Under the pieces are notes generated by a model. The model had not been told where the DNA came from and did no database searches. It worked only from the letters and a program-made list of their open reading frames with translations. The position numbers and the translations under genes were made by a program. A DNA stretch of 64,000 nt. It comes from Serratia nevei. Lineage in GTDB: Bacteria > Pseudomonadota > Gammaproteobacteria > Enterobacterales > Enterobacteriaceae. Below are positions 1 to 7,180 of this stretch, one piece after another (the stretch's first letter is position 1; each line of letters begins with the position of its first letter). The stretch is from positions 558,001-622,000 of the forward strand of contig NZ_CP149940.1 of assembly GCF_037948395.1 (NCBI RefSeq). Direction: 5' to 3'.

Positions 1-1
1 T

Positions 2-328
2 TGGGATCTGCTGCACAATTATGCCTTCGCCGGATTAGGCTACCATTCGCCGAATATGGAACTGAGCCTGCAGCAACATTTGCATCGCAAAGCGACGGGG
101 TTCGCGCAGGAGTCGATCGCCACGCTGATCCTGTCCGGCAAATACGTCGGCTTTTTGCCGGATCACTACGCGGCGTTTTTCGTGGCGCAGAATATGATGC
201 GGGCGATCAAACCGGCGCTGTTCCGCTATCACTGCGAATACTCCAGCGTGCTGCGCCGCTCGCCGGTGCCGCAGCGGGTGGTGAAGCTGTTCCATGAGTG
301 CCTGCTGGCGGCCCACGGAATGGAATGA
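2..328 (+). CDS. LysR-family transcriptional regulator, C-terminal fragment
   Basis: The reading frame is open from the window edge and runs 108 codons to a TGA. It matches the end of a LysR-type substrate-binding domain: a segment reading ATLILSGKYVGFLPDHYA is the usual glycine-rich stretch followed by LPDHYA near the C-terminus, and the end has the common charged and hydrophobic pattern (VPQRVVKLFHECLL). The DNA-binding half and the start lie outside the window, so the target genes cannot be named. The next gene is convergent and ends 3 bp away. The family call is fairly secure and the specific role unknown. Confidence 0.8.
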   Translation, partial: WDLLHNYAFAGLGYHSPNMELSLQQHLHRKATGFAQESIATLILSGKYVGFLPDHYAAFFVAQNMMRAIKPALFRYHCEYSSVLRRSPVPQRVVKLFHECLLAAHGME

Positions 329-331
329 GGA

Positions 332-1156
332 TTATTCTCTGAACGCGATGCCGCGCCAAAAATCCTCGACCAGTTGTTCAATGCGATCTGGGGTTTCCCG
401 GGTATTTGAGGAGACAATCGCATCGACAATTTTATGGCTTTGCAGCGACAATAATTGAGCGGCAGTAATGCCGTGTGAACTTTGTTGCAGAAGTGCGGCA
501 ATATCGAGACCAAGCAGAAATGCACCCATTCTCTCCAGATCCGCGTCCAGGTCATCCTCTTCAAGCGGGGCGTCCCAAATGCGTTCTTCTTCAATGTTGC
601 CATATTCGCTAATGATGGTGAAAAGGTCGATGGCGTCCTTCCCGTTCCCATGTCCGCGGGCTTGCCAGGCGAAAATTTTTAGCATGGCTAATCCCGGTAA
701 AGAGCAAAACGGCAGTTCAGCACCGTTAAACAAGCGCACGACGACCGTATGCTCAAAGGCTTCCCGGAAGCCGTCGACATTCATGACTATCGCTCGGTCG
801 GGAGGCCAGGCGATTTTATTCTCTTCCGCTACGCCGCCGAACGGAATGATATCCAAGTGGTTTTCCGCCCAGATCAAATGGTGCGGGTTGCCTTTTGTGG
901 TTGTTGCGCCTTCGGCGATGAAAGCCGCCTGCAGTTCCGTAAACGACGACCAATCATCGACAAAGATGGCGATATCAATGTCGCTGGTTCTGCGCCCGGG
1001 CCTTCGGCCATGGATATGGTGTATTAGCACTTCGCGTGCCGTTGCGCCCGCAACGAAGAAAGCCACATTTTGCTGCGCGCAAACGGTGACAATTTGCGTG
1101 AGCAGCTTTTCAGTCTCTGAAGAGAGCGCTATCTGTAAGACCAAGGTATTTGTCAT
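332..1156 (-). CDS. AbiEii-like nucleotidyltransferase toxin
   Basis: This 274-residue protein looks like an AbiEii/AbiGii-type nucleotidyltransferase, the toxin half of type IV (AbiE) toxin-antitoxin systems. Family toxins modify a cellular target by nucleotide transfer and stop growth. Visible motifs are a GATAREV loop (residues 37-43), the acidic pair in TSDIDIAI (Asp59 and Asp61), a further Asp102 in HLDIIPF, and the later K...KDAIDLF segment characteristic of AbiEii. The start ATG has AGGA six bases upstream. It lies inside the end of the upstream antitoxin gene, overlapping it by 47 bp, so the two are probably translationally coupled. The gene is visibly poorer in G+C than its flanks. 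The target is not predictable from sequence. Confidence 0.78.
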   Translation of the reverse strand: MTNTLVLQIALSSETEKLLTQIVTVCAQQNVAFFVAGATAREVLIHHIHGRRPGRRTSDIDIAIFVDDWSSFTELQAAFIAEGATTTKGNPHHLIWAENHLDIIPFGGVAEENKIAWPPDRAIVMNVDGFREAFEHTVVVRLFNGAELPFCSLPGLAMLKIFAWQARGHGNGKDAIDLFTIISEYGNIEEERIWDAPLEEDDLDADLERMGAFLLGLDIAALLQQSSHGITAAQLLSLQSHKIVDAIVSSNTRETPDRIEQLVEDFWRGIAFRE

Positions 1157-2132
1157 TTATCATCCTGGCGACTTCGAGATTACGGCTATCTCGGCTGGCG
1201 AGTAATTCAGCGATGCTGAGCATGGCCTGAGAACGTAGGGTGAGTTTCAGCGTCTCACCCCAGAATGCACCGGTCATTTGCAGCCCGCCATGTTGCTGAG
1301 GAAGCATACCCAGCTCTTTTCTACGTTGCTGCAATGGGGTGTGGGTAAACAGCATCAAGGTCTCGGGGTAAAGATAACCTTCGGTTAGCAGCGCCGCGGC
1401 CGCTTCTCCTCCCCAAATCTCGTTTGGCTTCAACGTCAGGTCTTGCCAGTTTGTTGGCGCGACCAGATTGAGCCTTTTTAACTTTGGTCGGATCATGACT
1501 GCATATTCACGCAGCCAAAGTGCTGTCAGCGATTCAGGTGACAATAATCTGCGTCCGCTTTTCGATTTGCGGTAATAGCGCTGACTTTCCAGATACTCGA
1601 ACGCCTTACTGACCATCCCCAGTGAGATGCCCGCAGCGGCGGAGAGCTCGCGATAGGTTGCATTGATCGCCTGTTCGTCGTTTAACAACACCAGCAGTAG
1701 TTTTAGTGTTCCTTCACTGATCCTGGCTACACTATTATCACTATTAGTGAGGGATTTAACCGGCTTTTTGCCGGAAATACGCAGAAACAGCCCTTTAGTA
1801 ACGATGCTGGCATTACCGGCGGCATCAATGAAATTGAGACGCAGTTCTTCACAAATCTCGGCTTGAGCGGCGGTCAGGTGAGGGCAGATAAGCAGACGTT
1901 GGTCTGTTGCATCGTCGTGCCATGCTTTTTTCAGCAAAAAGAGATTTTCTTTCCGGTGGATCGATTTTATCTCTATCTTGAAGTCAAAGGTTTGATCGCG
2001 TCCGACAGTCAGGATTGCCAGACCGTCGTAGTCCTCATTGTTCGAAGAGCGTTTCACCGTCAGGTGCAGGTTGGTCGGCAAATTTTCGCTTACTGCGGTC
2101 AAAAGCGCATCTTCGGTTTCTGGTTTAGACAT
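1110..2132 (-). CDS. AbiEi-family antitoxin / autoregulator
   Basis: This 340-residue protein is the upstream member of the AbiE pair. Residues about 135-205 form a winged-helix domain (YRELSAAAGISLGMVSKAFE is the helix-turn-helix). Residues about 30-130 carry the block DG...FKIEIK...LLICPHLT...LNFIDAAGNA seen in AbiEi proteins annotated as type IV antitoxins. The N-terminal Asp36, Glu54-x-Lys56 pattern also resembles a PD-(D/E)xK nuclease core, though activity is not implied. The C-terminal third is the usual antitoxin domain. AbiEi proteins repress their own promoter by binding inverted repeats, and such repeats sit immediately upstream. A second ATG eight bases upstream is out of frame. 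The antitoxin-first, overlapping order is standard for AbiE. Confidence 0.75.
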   Translation of the reverse strand: MSKPETEDALLTAVSENLPTNLHLTVKRSSNNEDYDGLAILTVGRDQTFDFKIEIKSIHRKENLFLLKKAWHDDATDQRLLICPHLTAAQAEICEELRLNFIDAAGNASIVTKGLFLRISGKKPVKSLTNSDNSVARISEGTLKLLLVLLNDEQAINATYRELSAAAGISLGMVSKAFEYLESQRYYRKSKSGRRLLSPESLTALWLREYAVMIRPKLKRLNLVAPTNWQDLTLKPNEIWGGEAAAALLTEGYLYPETLMLFTHTPLQQRRKELGMLPQQHGGLQMTGAFWGETLKLTLRSQAMLSIAELLASRDSRNLEVARMINDKYLGLTDSALFRD

Positions 2133-2188
2133 TTGTTCATACTCTCCTTTTGTTCATGAGTCGTGAACAAATTAATACTATGAACAAA
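2132..2188. promoter_or_regulatory. Symmetric four-site operator between abiEi and phosphatase genes
   Basis: Four copies of one 9-bp element are placed symmetrically about position 2160. TTTGTTCAT occurs at 2132-2140 and 2149-2157. Its inverse occurs at 2163-2171 (GTGAACAAA, one change) and 2180-2188 (ATGAACAAA). Both outer-to-inner steps are 17 bp. The inner pair forms an inverted repeat of 8-bp arms with a 7-bp spacer. The outer left copy touches the antitoxin start codon. The placement suits autorepression by the AbiEi winged helix and could also control the divergent phosphatase gene. Confidence 0.7.
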
Positions 2189-2228
2189 AGTGGTGTGCTG
2201 CAAGTGATTACTCGACAGGTGAGGAAGG

Positions 2229-2972
2229 ATGATTACCGAATTGGCCAAGAATGAACAGGGACGAGATTTTGCCGTTGGCGATCTGCACGGCTGCCTGGAT
2301 GAGTTACGTGTGCTGCTTGAGCATGTCGGGTTCGACACACGCCGTGATCGTCTGGTCGCCGTGGGTGACTTAATCGATCGTGGCACGAACAGTTTGGGGT
2401 GTCTGACATTACTTGAGCAGCCCTGGTTTTTTTCTGTGTTGGGCAATCATGAGAAAGTGCTGCTTGATTATAGGCAAGCGACCGAGAGCCAGCGGCAAAG
2501 TGAGATCGCTCAGAGATGGAAGATGATGGGCGGGGATTGGTTTTTTGAACTGGACGATGCGATGCGGTACCGCTGCCAGCAGCTAGCCATGATGCTCCCT
2601 TGGGTGATTAAACTCACCGTCGCTCAAGTCGATTATTGCGTGATTCATGCTGAGGTGCCTCCTGAAATAGATTGCCTCGAAACGTTCCTTACAGGGTTGC
2701 AATCTGGAGACCCGGTGAGTACGCATAGCTGTCTTTTTGGGCGCCGGCGTAACCGTGCCAAGTACGATGGGCCAATAATGAATGTCGGTTATGTACTGTG
2801 CGGGCATACGCCAGGTGAAGGTGCGCGCCAATTGGGCAATATGTGCAACCTGGATTATGGCGCGTTTGATATCGCCAACCGTGGGGCGCTTTGCCTGCTC
2901 GAACTGGGAACACACCGCCGCTATTTGTTGAGAAAAGACGGTATTGTCGAGCAGGCATTTGATGCTGCTTAA
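2229..2972 (+). CDS. PPP-family metallophosphatase (PrpA/lambda-phosphatase-like)
   Basis: This 247-residue protein has the complete signature of the calcineurin-like PPP phosphatases: GDLHG (17-21), GDLIDRG (46-52), GNHE (72-75), a lone His140 in CVIHAE, and CGH (191-193). These supply the two-metal site, so it should hydrolyse phosphoserine/threonine or other phosphate esters. The size and motif spacing resemble bacterial PrpA/PrpB and phage lambda phosphatase. Its substrate is unknown. It starts at an ATG with GAGGAAGG just upstream. It is divergent from the AbiE-like pair across a shared 96-bp promoter region and shares its lower G+C, which suggests the three genes arrived together. No signal peptide is evident. 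Confidence 0.82.
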   Translation: MITELAKNEQGRDFAVGDLHGCLDELRVLLEHVGFDTRRDRLVAVGDLIDRGTNSLGCLTLLEQPWFFSVLGNHEKVLLDYRQATESQRQSEIAQRWKMMGGDWFFELDDAMRYRCQQLAMMLPWVIKLTVAQVDYCVIHAEVPPEIDCLETFLTGLQSGDPVSTHSCLFGRRRNRAKYDGPIMNVGYVLCGHTPGEGARQLGNMCNLDYGAFDIANRGALCLLELGTHRRYLLRKDGIVEQAFDAA

Positions 2973-2978
2973 AGTCGC

Positions 2979-3071
2979 TTACTGCTCTTTCTTCTTGCCG
3001 AAGATTTTGATCAGCGCGCCGACCAGGATGCCGACCGCGATGCCGGCGAAGATCCAGCCGATGATGCCCAT
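2979..3071 (-). CDS. Small single-pass membrane protein (30 aa)
   Basis: A 30-codon frame starts at an ATG preceded by AGGAG and AAGGA elements. It encodes MGIIGWIFAG followed by a hydrophobic run and a basic tail (KIFGKKKEQ). It looks like one transmembrane helix with the C-terminus inside. In-frame codons continue upstream to 3215, but that stretch crosses a repeat sequence and lacks hydrophobic character, so the short start is preferred. It converges on the phosphatase gene. The function is unknown. Confidence 0.55.
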   Translation of the reverse strand: MGIIGWIFAGIAVGILVGALIKIFGKKKEQ

Positions 3072-3107
3072 TTCCTTAACTCCTGCTAGTGCGTTGATCT
3101 GATTATA

Positions 3108-3235
3108 CCCGTCATACTTGAAACTGCATCTGTGTTGGCTGCGAGTGCGTACGCCAGTCACTGACTTGAGTAAGCTCCTGGCGAGCCACCTCTTGCCGCC
3201 GGGATGCCGCTCCAACTATTTAGTTAGGGTAGATA
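3108..3235. repeat. Intergenic enterobacterial repeat, copy 1
   Basis: The stretch begins near ACCCGTCATACTTGAAACTG and contains the 26-bp core 3156-3181 (AGTCACTGACTTGAG, then TAAGCTCCTGG). A second copy at 58205-58317 shares 23 of these 26 core bases, as well as neighbouring elements such as the GTTGGCT/GTTAGCT block. The far end is only loosely complementary to the near end. It looks like a non-coding dispersed element of enteric intergenic regions and has no gene of its own. Confidence 0.6.
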
Positions 3236-3238
3236 TCA

Positions 3239-4366
3239 TCATTCGACGCGAAACGCCTCTTCGATCATCCGTTGCCGCTGTGCCGGCGCATAGTCGATCC
3301 AGGAATTCTTGCTGTTGGATTTCTCCAGCGCCACCGCCAGTTCCTGGCCGGAAATCGGCAAATCGTCCTGCCAGAACGGCGCGATGGCGTGGCGGGTGAT
3401 GAAATCGGTCAGGTAGCTCTCCGGGCTGCCCTGCCAGTGCGGGTACAGGCGCGCGGCCAGCTCGGCCATCAGCGCGCGTTGCTGCGGCTGTTCGCTGCTT
3501 TCCAACAGGGCAAGGAACGGCAGCAGCAGGCGGCCGCAGACCTGGCCGTGGTGGTAGTCGCGCAGCGCGCCGATCTCGCCGGCGATGCCGTGGATCACCC
3601 CCAGCCCGGCGGCGCTCAGCGTCAGCCCCCCAAGGTACGAAGCTTGCATAATCGCTTCGCGCGCCGCGTCGCTGCGGTTGAGCGCCGGCCAGGCCGCAAG
3701 GAAGTGGCGGATGCCGCTCAGCGACATGTCGCGCGTCATGGTGCCGGCGGTTTTCGACAGATAGGCCTCGAACAGGTGGGTGAAGGCGTCGATGGCGCAG
3801 TAGGCCAGCACCTTGTCCGGCGCGTCGGCCAGCAGCTGGGGATCGAGAATGGCGGTGTGCGGCACGAAGTTATTGTGGCGCAGCGAGGCCTTCACTTTGC
3901 TGACCTGGGTGTCGGTGATCACCGCGTTCTGCGTCACCTCGCTGCCGGTGCCGGCGGTGGTAGGAATGGCGATCAGCGGCAGGGTGGCGCCGCTGATTTT
4001 GCTGTCGCCCACTTTTTCCATATAGCGCAGCGTCGGCAGCGGATGCTCCACCAGTGCGGAGAACGCCTTGGCGGCATCCAGCACGCTGCCGCCGCCGATG
4101 GCCACCACGCGCAGTGCCTGGCCGCGCCAGCGCGCCACCCAGGCGTCTATTTCCTGCGGCGACGCCTCGTGGCTGACGATCTCGGTGCCGATGAGCAGCG
4201 GCGTCAGCGATTCGCGCAGGCCGGCGTACACCGGGCCGTTGAGAAAAGATCGGCAGCTGAACAGCAGCGTCGGCTGCGGATCGGCAAGCAGCAGCGGCGG
4301 CAGTTGCTGGATGCTGCCGTGGCCGAACCAGGTCTGGCGGTTGGCGATGATGTGGCTGACGGACAT
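3239..4366 (-). CDS. Iron-containing alcohol dehydrogenase
   Basis: This 375-residue protein belongs to the group III Fe-dependent alcohol dehydrogenases. It has the nucleotide-binding GGGS (91-94), the family signature TTAGTGSE (136-143), and the four metal ligands in order: Asp193, His197, His259 (GVIHGIAGE) and His273 (YHHGQ). It should reversibly oxidise an alcohol with NAD(P). The ATG at 4366 is chosen because AAGGAG lies 8 bases upstream; codons further upstream show no protein-like features. It is divergent from a LuxR-type regulator across 229 bp that includes a TTTAACATGTAAA near-palindrome (4465-4477), so the regulator may control it. The substrate is unknown; amine-derived aldehydes fit the context. 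Confidence 0.85.
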   Translation of the reverse strand: MSVSHIIANRQTWFGHGSIQQLPPLLLADPQPTLLFSCRSFLNGPVYAGLRESLTPLLIGTEIVSHEASPQEIDAWVARWRGQALRVVAIGGGSVLDAAKAFSALVEHPLPTLRYMEKVGDSKISGATLPLIAIPTTAGTGSEVTQNAVITDTQVSKVKASLRHNNFVPHTAILDPQLLADAPDKVLAYCAIDAFTHLFEAYLSKTAGTMTRDMSLSGIRHFLAAWPALNRSDAAREAIMQASYLGGLTLSAAGLGVIHGIAGEIGALRDYHHGQVCGRLLLPFLALLESSEQPQQRALMAELAARLYPHWQGSPESYLTDFITRHAIAPFWQDDLPISGQELAVALEKSNSKNSWIDYAPAQRQRMIEEAFRVE

Positions 4367-4595
4367 GAGGTCTCCTTGACGGCGTTGCAGGGCGCGATGC
4401 CACAGCATAAGCCAGCGGGCGCGGAGCGGCCACCGCTTTCCCCGCTGCGGCAACTTGTGAGTTGTTTAACATGTAAACGATCGTGTTCTTGCATTTCGGC
4501 GCGCCGGATGCTTTTTTTAACAGTACTGGCCGCCATGCGGCTAACCCCATCCGAAATCGGTAGGTTGTTAATGTATTAATAATGGCGAGGCGGGT

Positions 4596-5354
4596 ATGGA
4601 TATTCAGGTTGAACGCTTGTCTGCGGTGATCGATGCGGTGGCCAGCCCGCGCTTTTATCCCAGCCTGTTGAATTGGCTGGAAGGGTTTTTCGCCTTCGAC
4701 AACGCCATCGTCTATGCCTTCGAACGCGGCCGGCCGCCGCGCTGCCTGATCAAAACCGAGCGGGAAAACAGCGATGCGGTTAACCAGATCTACCAACAGG
4801 GCGCCTATCTGCAGGATCCGTTTTACCGCGCGCTGAACGACGGCGGCGAAGGCGAGGTGCTCACGCTGCGCCAGCTGGCGCCCTGCGGGTTCTATCACAG
4901 CGACTATTACCGTAATTTTTATCGCAAGACCGGCTGGCACGATGAGGCCGGCGTGCTGCTGCAGCTGACGCCGGAGCGCGGGCTGGGGGTGTTCTTCGGT
5001 TCGGCGCGCCGCACGGTGGCGGTGCGCTACCCGCAGCGGGCGGATCTGCGCAGCGCGCTGACGCTGGTGAAAAGCGTGGCGCGGCTGCATGGCGAAGTGG
5101 TGGCGGCACCGGCCGAGGCCGACACGGGGAACGACGATGGCGCGCAGGCGCGTTATCTGCTGACGCCGCGCGAGCGCGAGATCGTCGATCTGATCCTCGC
5201 CGGCTGCGGTTCGCAGCAGATTGCCGACCGGCTGTTCATCAGCCTCGGCACGGTAAAAAATCACCGCAAGAACATCTACGGCAAGCTAAACATCGGCTCG
5301 CAGGCCGAACTGTTCAGCCTGTTGCTGACCGCCCCTCAGCGCCGCAGCGCGTGA
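4596..5354 (+). CDS. LuxR-type transcriptional regulator
   Basis: The 252-residue protein ends in a clear LuxR/GerE helix-turn-helix (residues about 188-240: LTPREREIVDLI, then QQIADRLFISLGTVKNH). The N-terminal 170 residues form a sensor region of PAS/GAF character (FDNAIVYAFE; aromatic-rich YHSDYYRNFY). They do not show the pattern of acyl-homoserine-lactone receptors convincingly, so a metabolite sensor is more likely. It lies between the Fe-dehydrogenase and the FAD oxidoreductase gene. A palindrome of the kind LuxR proteins bind sits 22 bp after its stop codon, ahead of the oxidoreductase. It is therefore a candidate activator of that gene and possibly of the sulfatase and permease units. 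Confidence 0.85.
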   Translation: MDIQVERLSAVIDAVASPRFYPSLLNWLEGFFAFDNAIVYAFERGRPPRCLIKTERENSDAVNQIYQQGAYLQDPFYRALNDGGEGEVLTLRQLAPCGFYHSDYYRNFYRKTGWHDEAGVLLQLTPERGLGVFFGSARRTVAVRYPQRADLRSALTLVKSVARLHGEVVAAPAEADTGNDDGAQARYLLTPREREIVDLILAGCGSQQIADRLFISLGTVKNHRKNIYGKLNIGSQAELFSLLLTAPQRRSA

Positions 5355-5375
5355 ATGTTAATTTTTTGTAGCGAA

Positions 5376-5420
5376 TGTCCCTAAGGGGACATAGCGGACT
5401 AATCCACTGCTCCCGATAAT
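5376..5420 (+). promoter_or_regulatory. LuxR-type box and -10 of the oxidoreductase promoter
   Basis: TGTCCC-TAAG-GGGACA (5376-5391) is an inverted repeat with 6-bp arms, followed by ATAG. A strong -10, GATAAT, begins at 5415, 31.5 bp from the centre of the repeat. Two related palindromes at 11488 and 14549 have a 32.5-bp spacing to their -10 boxes. The site would overlap the -35 position, as expected for a class II activator. Confidence 0.6.
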
Positions 5421-5455
5421 CCGATGTCATGGCATAGGCAATCGGGAGTGCGGCA

Positions 5456-6757
5456 GTGAACAACGAAATCGAGTCCTTAACCTACTACGCGGCGACCAAA
5501 AAATACGATCTGCGCTTCCCGACGCTGGAAGAGGATCTGGACGTCGACGTGGTGATCATCGGCGGCGGCTTCTCCGGCATCAACACCGCGCTGGAGCTGG
5601 CGGAGAAGGGCATCACCAACATCGCCATTCTCGAAGGCCGCTATCTGGGCTACGGCGGCACCGGGCGCAACGGCGGCCAGGTGATGGCCGGCATCGGCCA
5701 CGATCTGGAGAAGATCAAGCGCCACGTTGGCCCGGCCGGGCTGGAAACCATCTTCAAAATCAGCAATCTCGGCGCCGGCATTATCCGCGAGCGCATCAAG
5801 AAATATGACATCGACGCCGACTTCTGCTTCGGCTACGGCTATCTCGGCAGCAACGCGCGCCAGGAGAAGACCCTGCGCGGCTGGCTGAAGGAGTTCAAGG
5901 CGGTAGCGCCGCAGGAGGAGATTGAGCTCTACACCGGCGCGGAGGTGAAGCAAGTGGTGGGCTCCGACGCTTACACCTGCGCGCTGAAACACATGGGCGG
6001 TGGCCACGTGCATTCGCTCAACCTGCTGCTGGGCGAGGCCAAGGCGCTGAGCGGCTACGGGGTGAAAATCTTCGAGAACAGCAGCGTGCTCAACGTGGAG
6101 TACGGGCCGCGCATCACGGTGCGCACCGCCATGGGCTCGGTGCGCGCCAACAAGATGCTGTGGGCCTGCAACGGCTTCCTCAACGGTATGGAGCCGCAGA
6201 TCTACCGCAAGACCATCAATACCTACGCCTTCCAGCTGGCCACCGAGCCGCTGTCTGACGATCTGATCCGCCAGATCAGCCCGATCCGCGGCGCCTACAG
6301 CGACATCCGCCCGGTGATCGACTATTACCGGGTGACCAACGAAAACCGGCTGCTGTTCGGCAGCGCCACCCGCCTGATCGAATATTTCCCGTCGGATCTC
6401 AAGGCCTGGAACCGCAACCTGATGCTGAAGGTGTTCCCGTACCTGAAAGACGTGAAGATCGATCTGGCCTGGGGCGGCCCGCTGTGCTGCAGCGCCAACC
6501 TGTTCCCGCAGATTGGCACGCTGCCGGATCGCGACAATGTGTTTTACGTACAGGGCTACTCCGGCTTCGGCGTGACGCCGAGCCACATCGTGTGCAAGGT
6601 GCTGGCGGAGGGCATGAGCGAAGGATCCGATCGTTACGATCTGATGAGCTCGATCCCGCACGTCAACATCTTCGGCAAGGACAAGCTGCGGCGGGTGATG
6701 ACCACCGCCGGTAAGGTTTGGCACCAGACATCCGGCTACTGGAAAGGCCGCCGTTAA
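5456..6757 (+). CDS. FAD-dependent amine oxidoreductase (PuuB/DAO family)
   Basis: This 433-residue protein has an N-terminal Rossmann FAD site (DVVIIGGGFSGINTALELAE, about 30-50) and the downstream GTGRNGGQV motif typical of the PuuB-like branch of D-amino-acid-oxidase-type flavoproteins. Members oxidise amines such as gamma-glutamylputrescine to aldehydes with hydrogen peroxide release. The start is a GTG at 5456 with GGGAG upstream. A cupin gene follows 18 bp later and is probably co-transcribed. The promoter carries a LuxR-type box. Together with the neighbouring dehydrogenase, deacetylase and permease genes this points to amine or polyamine catabolism, but the exact substrate cannot be assigned. 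Confidence 0.82.
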   Translation: MNNEIESLTYYAATKKYDLRFPTLEEDLDVDVVIIGGGFSGINTALELAEKGITNIAILEGRYLGYGGTGRNGGQVMAGIGHDLEKIKRHVGPAGLETIFKISNLGAGIIRERIKKYDIDADFCFGYGYLGSNARQEKTLRGWLKEFKAVAPQEEIELYTGAEVKQVVGSDAYTCALKHMGGGHVHSLNLLLGEAKALSGYGVKIFENSSVLNVEYGPRITVRTAMGSVRANKMLWACNGFLNGMEPQIYRKTINTYAFQLATEPLSDDLIRQISPIRGAYSDIRPVIDYYRVTNENRLLFGSATRLIEYFPSDLKAWNRNLMLKVFPYLKDVKIDLAWGGPLCCSANLFPQIGTLPDRDNVFYVQGYSGFGVTPSHIVCKVLAEGMSEGSDRYDLMSSIPHVNIFGKDKLRRVMTTAGKVWHQTSGYWKGRR

Positions 6758-6775
6758 CCCTCAGAGGAGAATCTC

Positions 6776-7141
6776 ATGAAACCGTTACTGCTTAAACAAC
6801 CGCTGCCGGAACTGCTGGAGATCGGCAGCGTCAGCAACCTGGGCGCCACGGTGATCGCCGGCACGCCAAACGTCGGCGTGGCCAGCATTTTCGGCGAACC
6901 GACCGACAACCTGAACTGCGGCGTGTTCAGCTGCACCCGCGGCAGCTTCGTGATGGAGTATCCGTTCGCCGAGCACGCCACGGTGTGGGAAGGCAGCGCG
7001 ACCCTGACCAACGAACGCACCGGCGAATCGGTGCAGTATCAGGCCGGCGATTCCTGGTTCGTCGAGAAGGGCACCCCGGTGCGCTGGGACATCACCTCGG
7101 ATCGCTTCGTCAAACACTACCTCGCCATCGTCGAAGGCTGA
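6776..7141 (+). CDS. Cupin-domain protein (DUF861-like)
   Basis: A 121-residue single-domain cupin. The second half reads ATVWEGSATLTNERTG, QYQAGDSWFVEKGTPVRWDI, which is the beta-barrel pattern of the Cupin_3/DUF861 group found with amine and ureide catabolic enzymes. It starts at an ATG with GAGGAGA upstream. It lies directly behind the FAD oxidoreductase and is likely its operon partner. A C-rich/G-rich hairpin follows. No enzymatic role can be assigned with confidence. Confidence 0.8.
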   Translation: MKPLLLKQPLPELLEIGSVSNLGATVIAGTPNVGVASIFGEPTDNLNCGVFSCTRGSFVMEYPFAEHATVWEGSATLTNERTGESVQYQAGDSWFVEKGTPVRWDITSDRFVKHYLAIVEG

Positions 7142-7152
7142 CGCCGTCATGC

Positions 7153-7174
7153 CCCCCTCGGCCCGCTGAGGGGG
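7153..7174. terminator. Hairpin between convergent genes
   Basis: CCCCCTC (7153-7159) pairs with GAGGGGG (7168-7174) around an 8-base loop. It stands between the cupin gene and the convergent hydrolase gene, where a two-way terminator is expected. No long T tract follows. Confidence 0.5.
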
Positions 7175-7180
7175 AGCGCC

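Noticed and set aside
3272..4579. A 435-codon plus-strand frame
   Set aside because: It is opposite the Fe-alcohol dehydrogenase, with the Gln/Arg/Ala-rich composition of antisense frames in high-GC DNA and no motif.
5477..6724. A 415-codon minus-strand frame
   Set aside because: Antisense shadow of the FAD oxidoreductase, which has intact FAD motifs.
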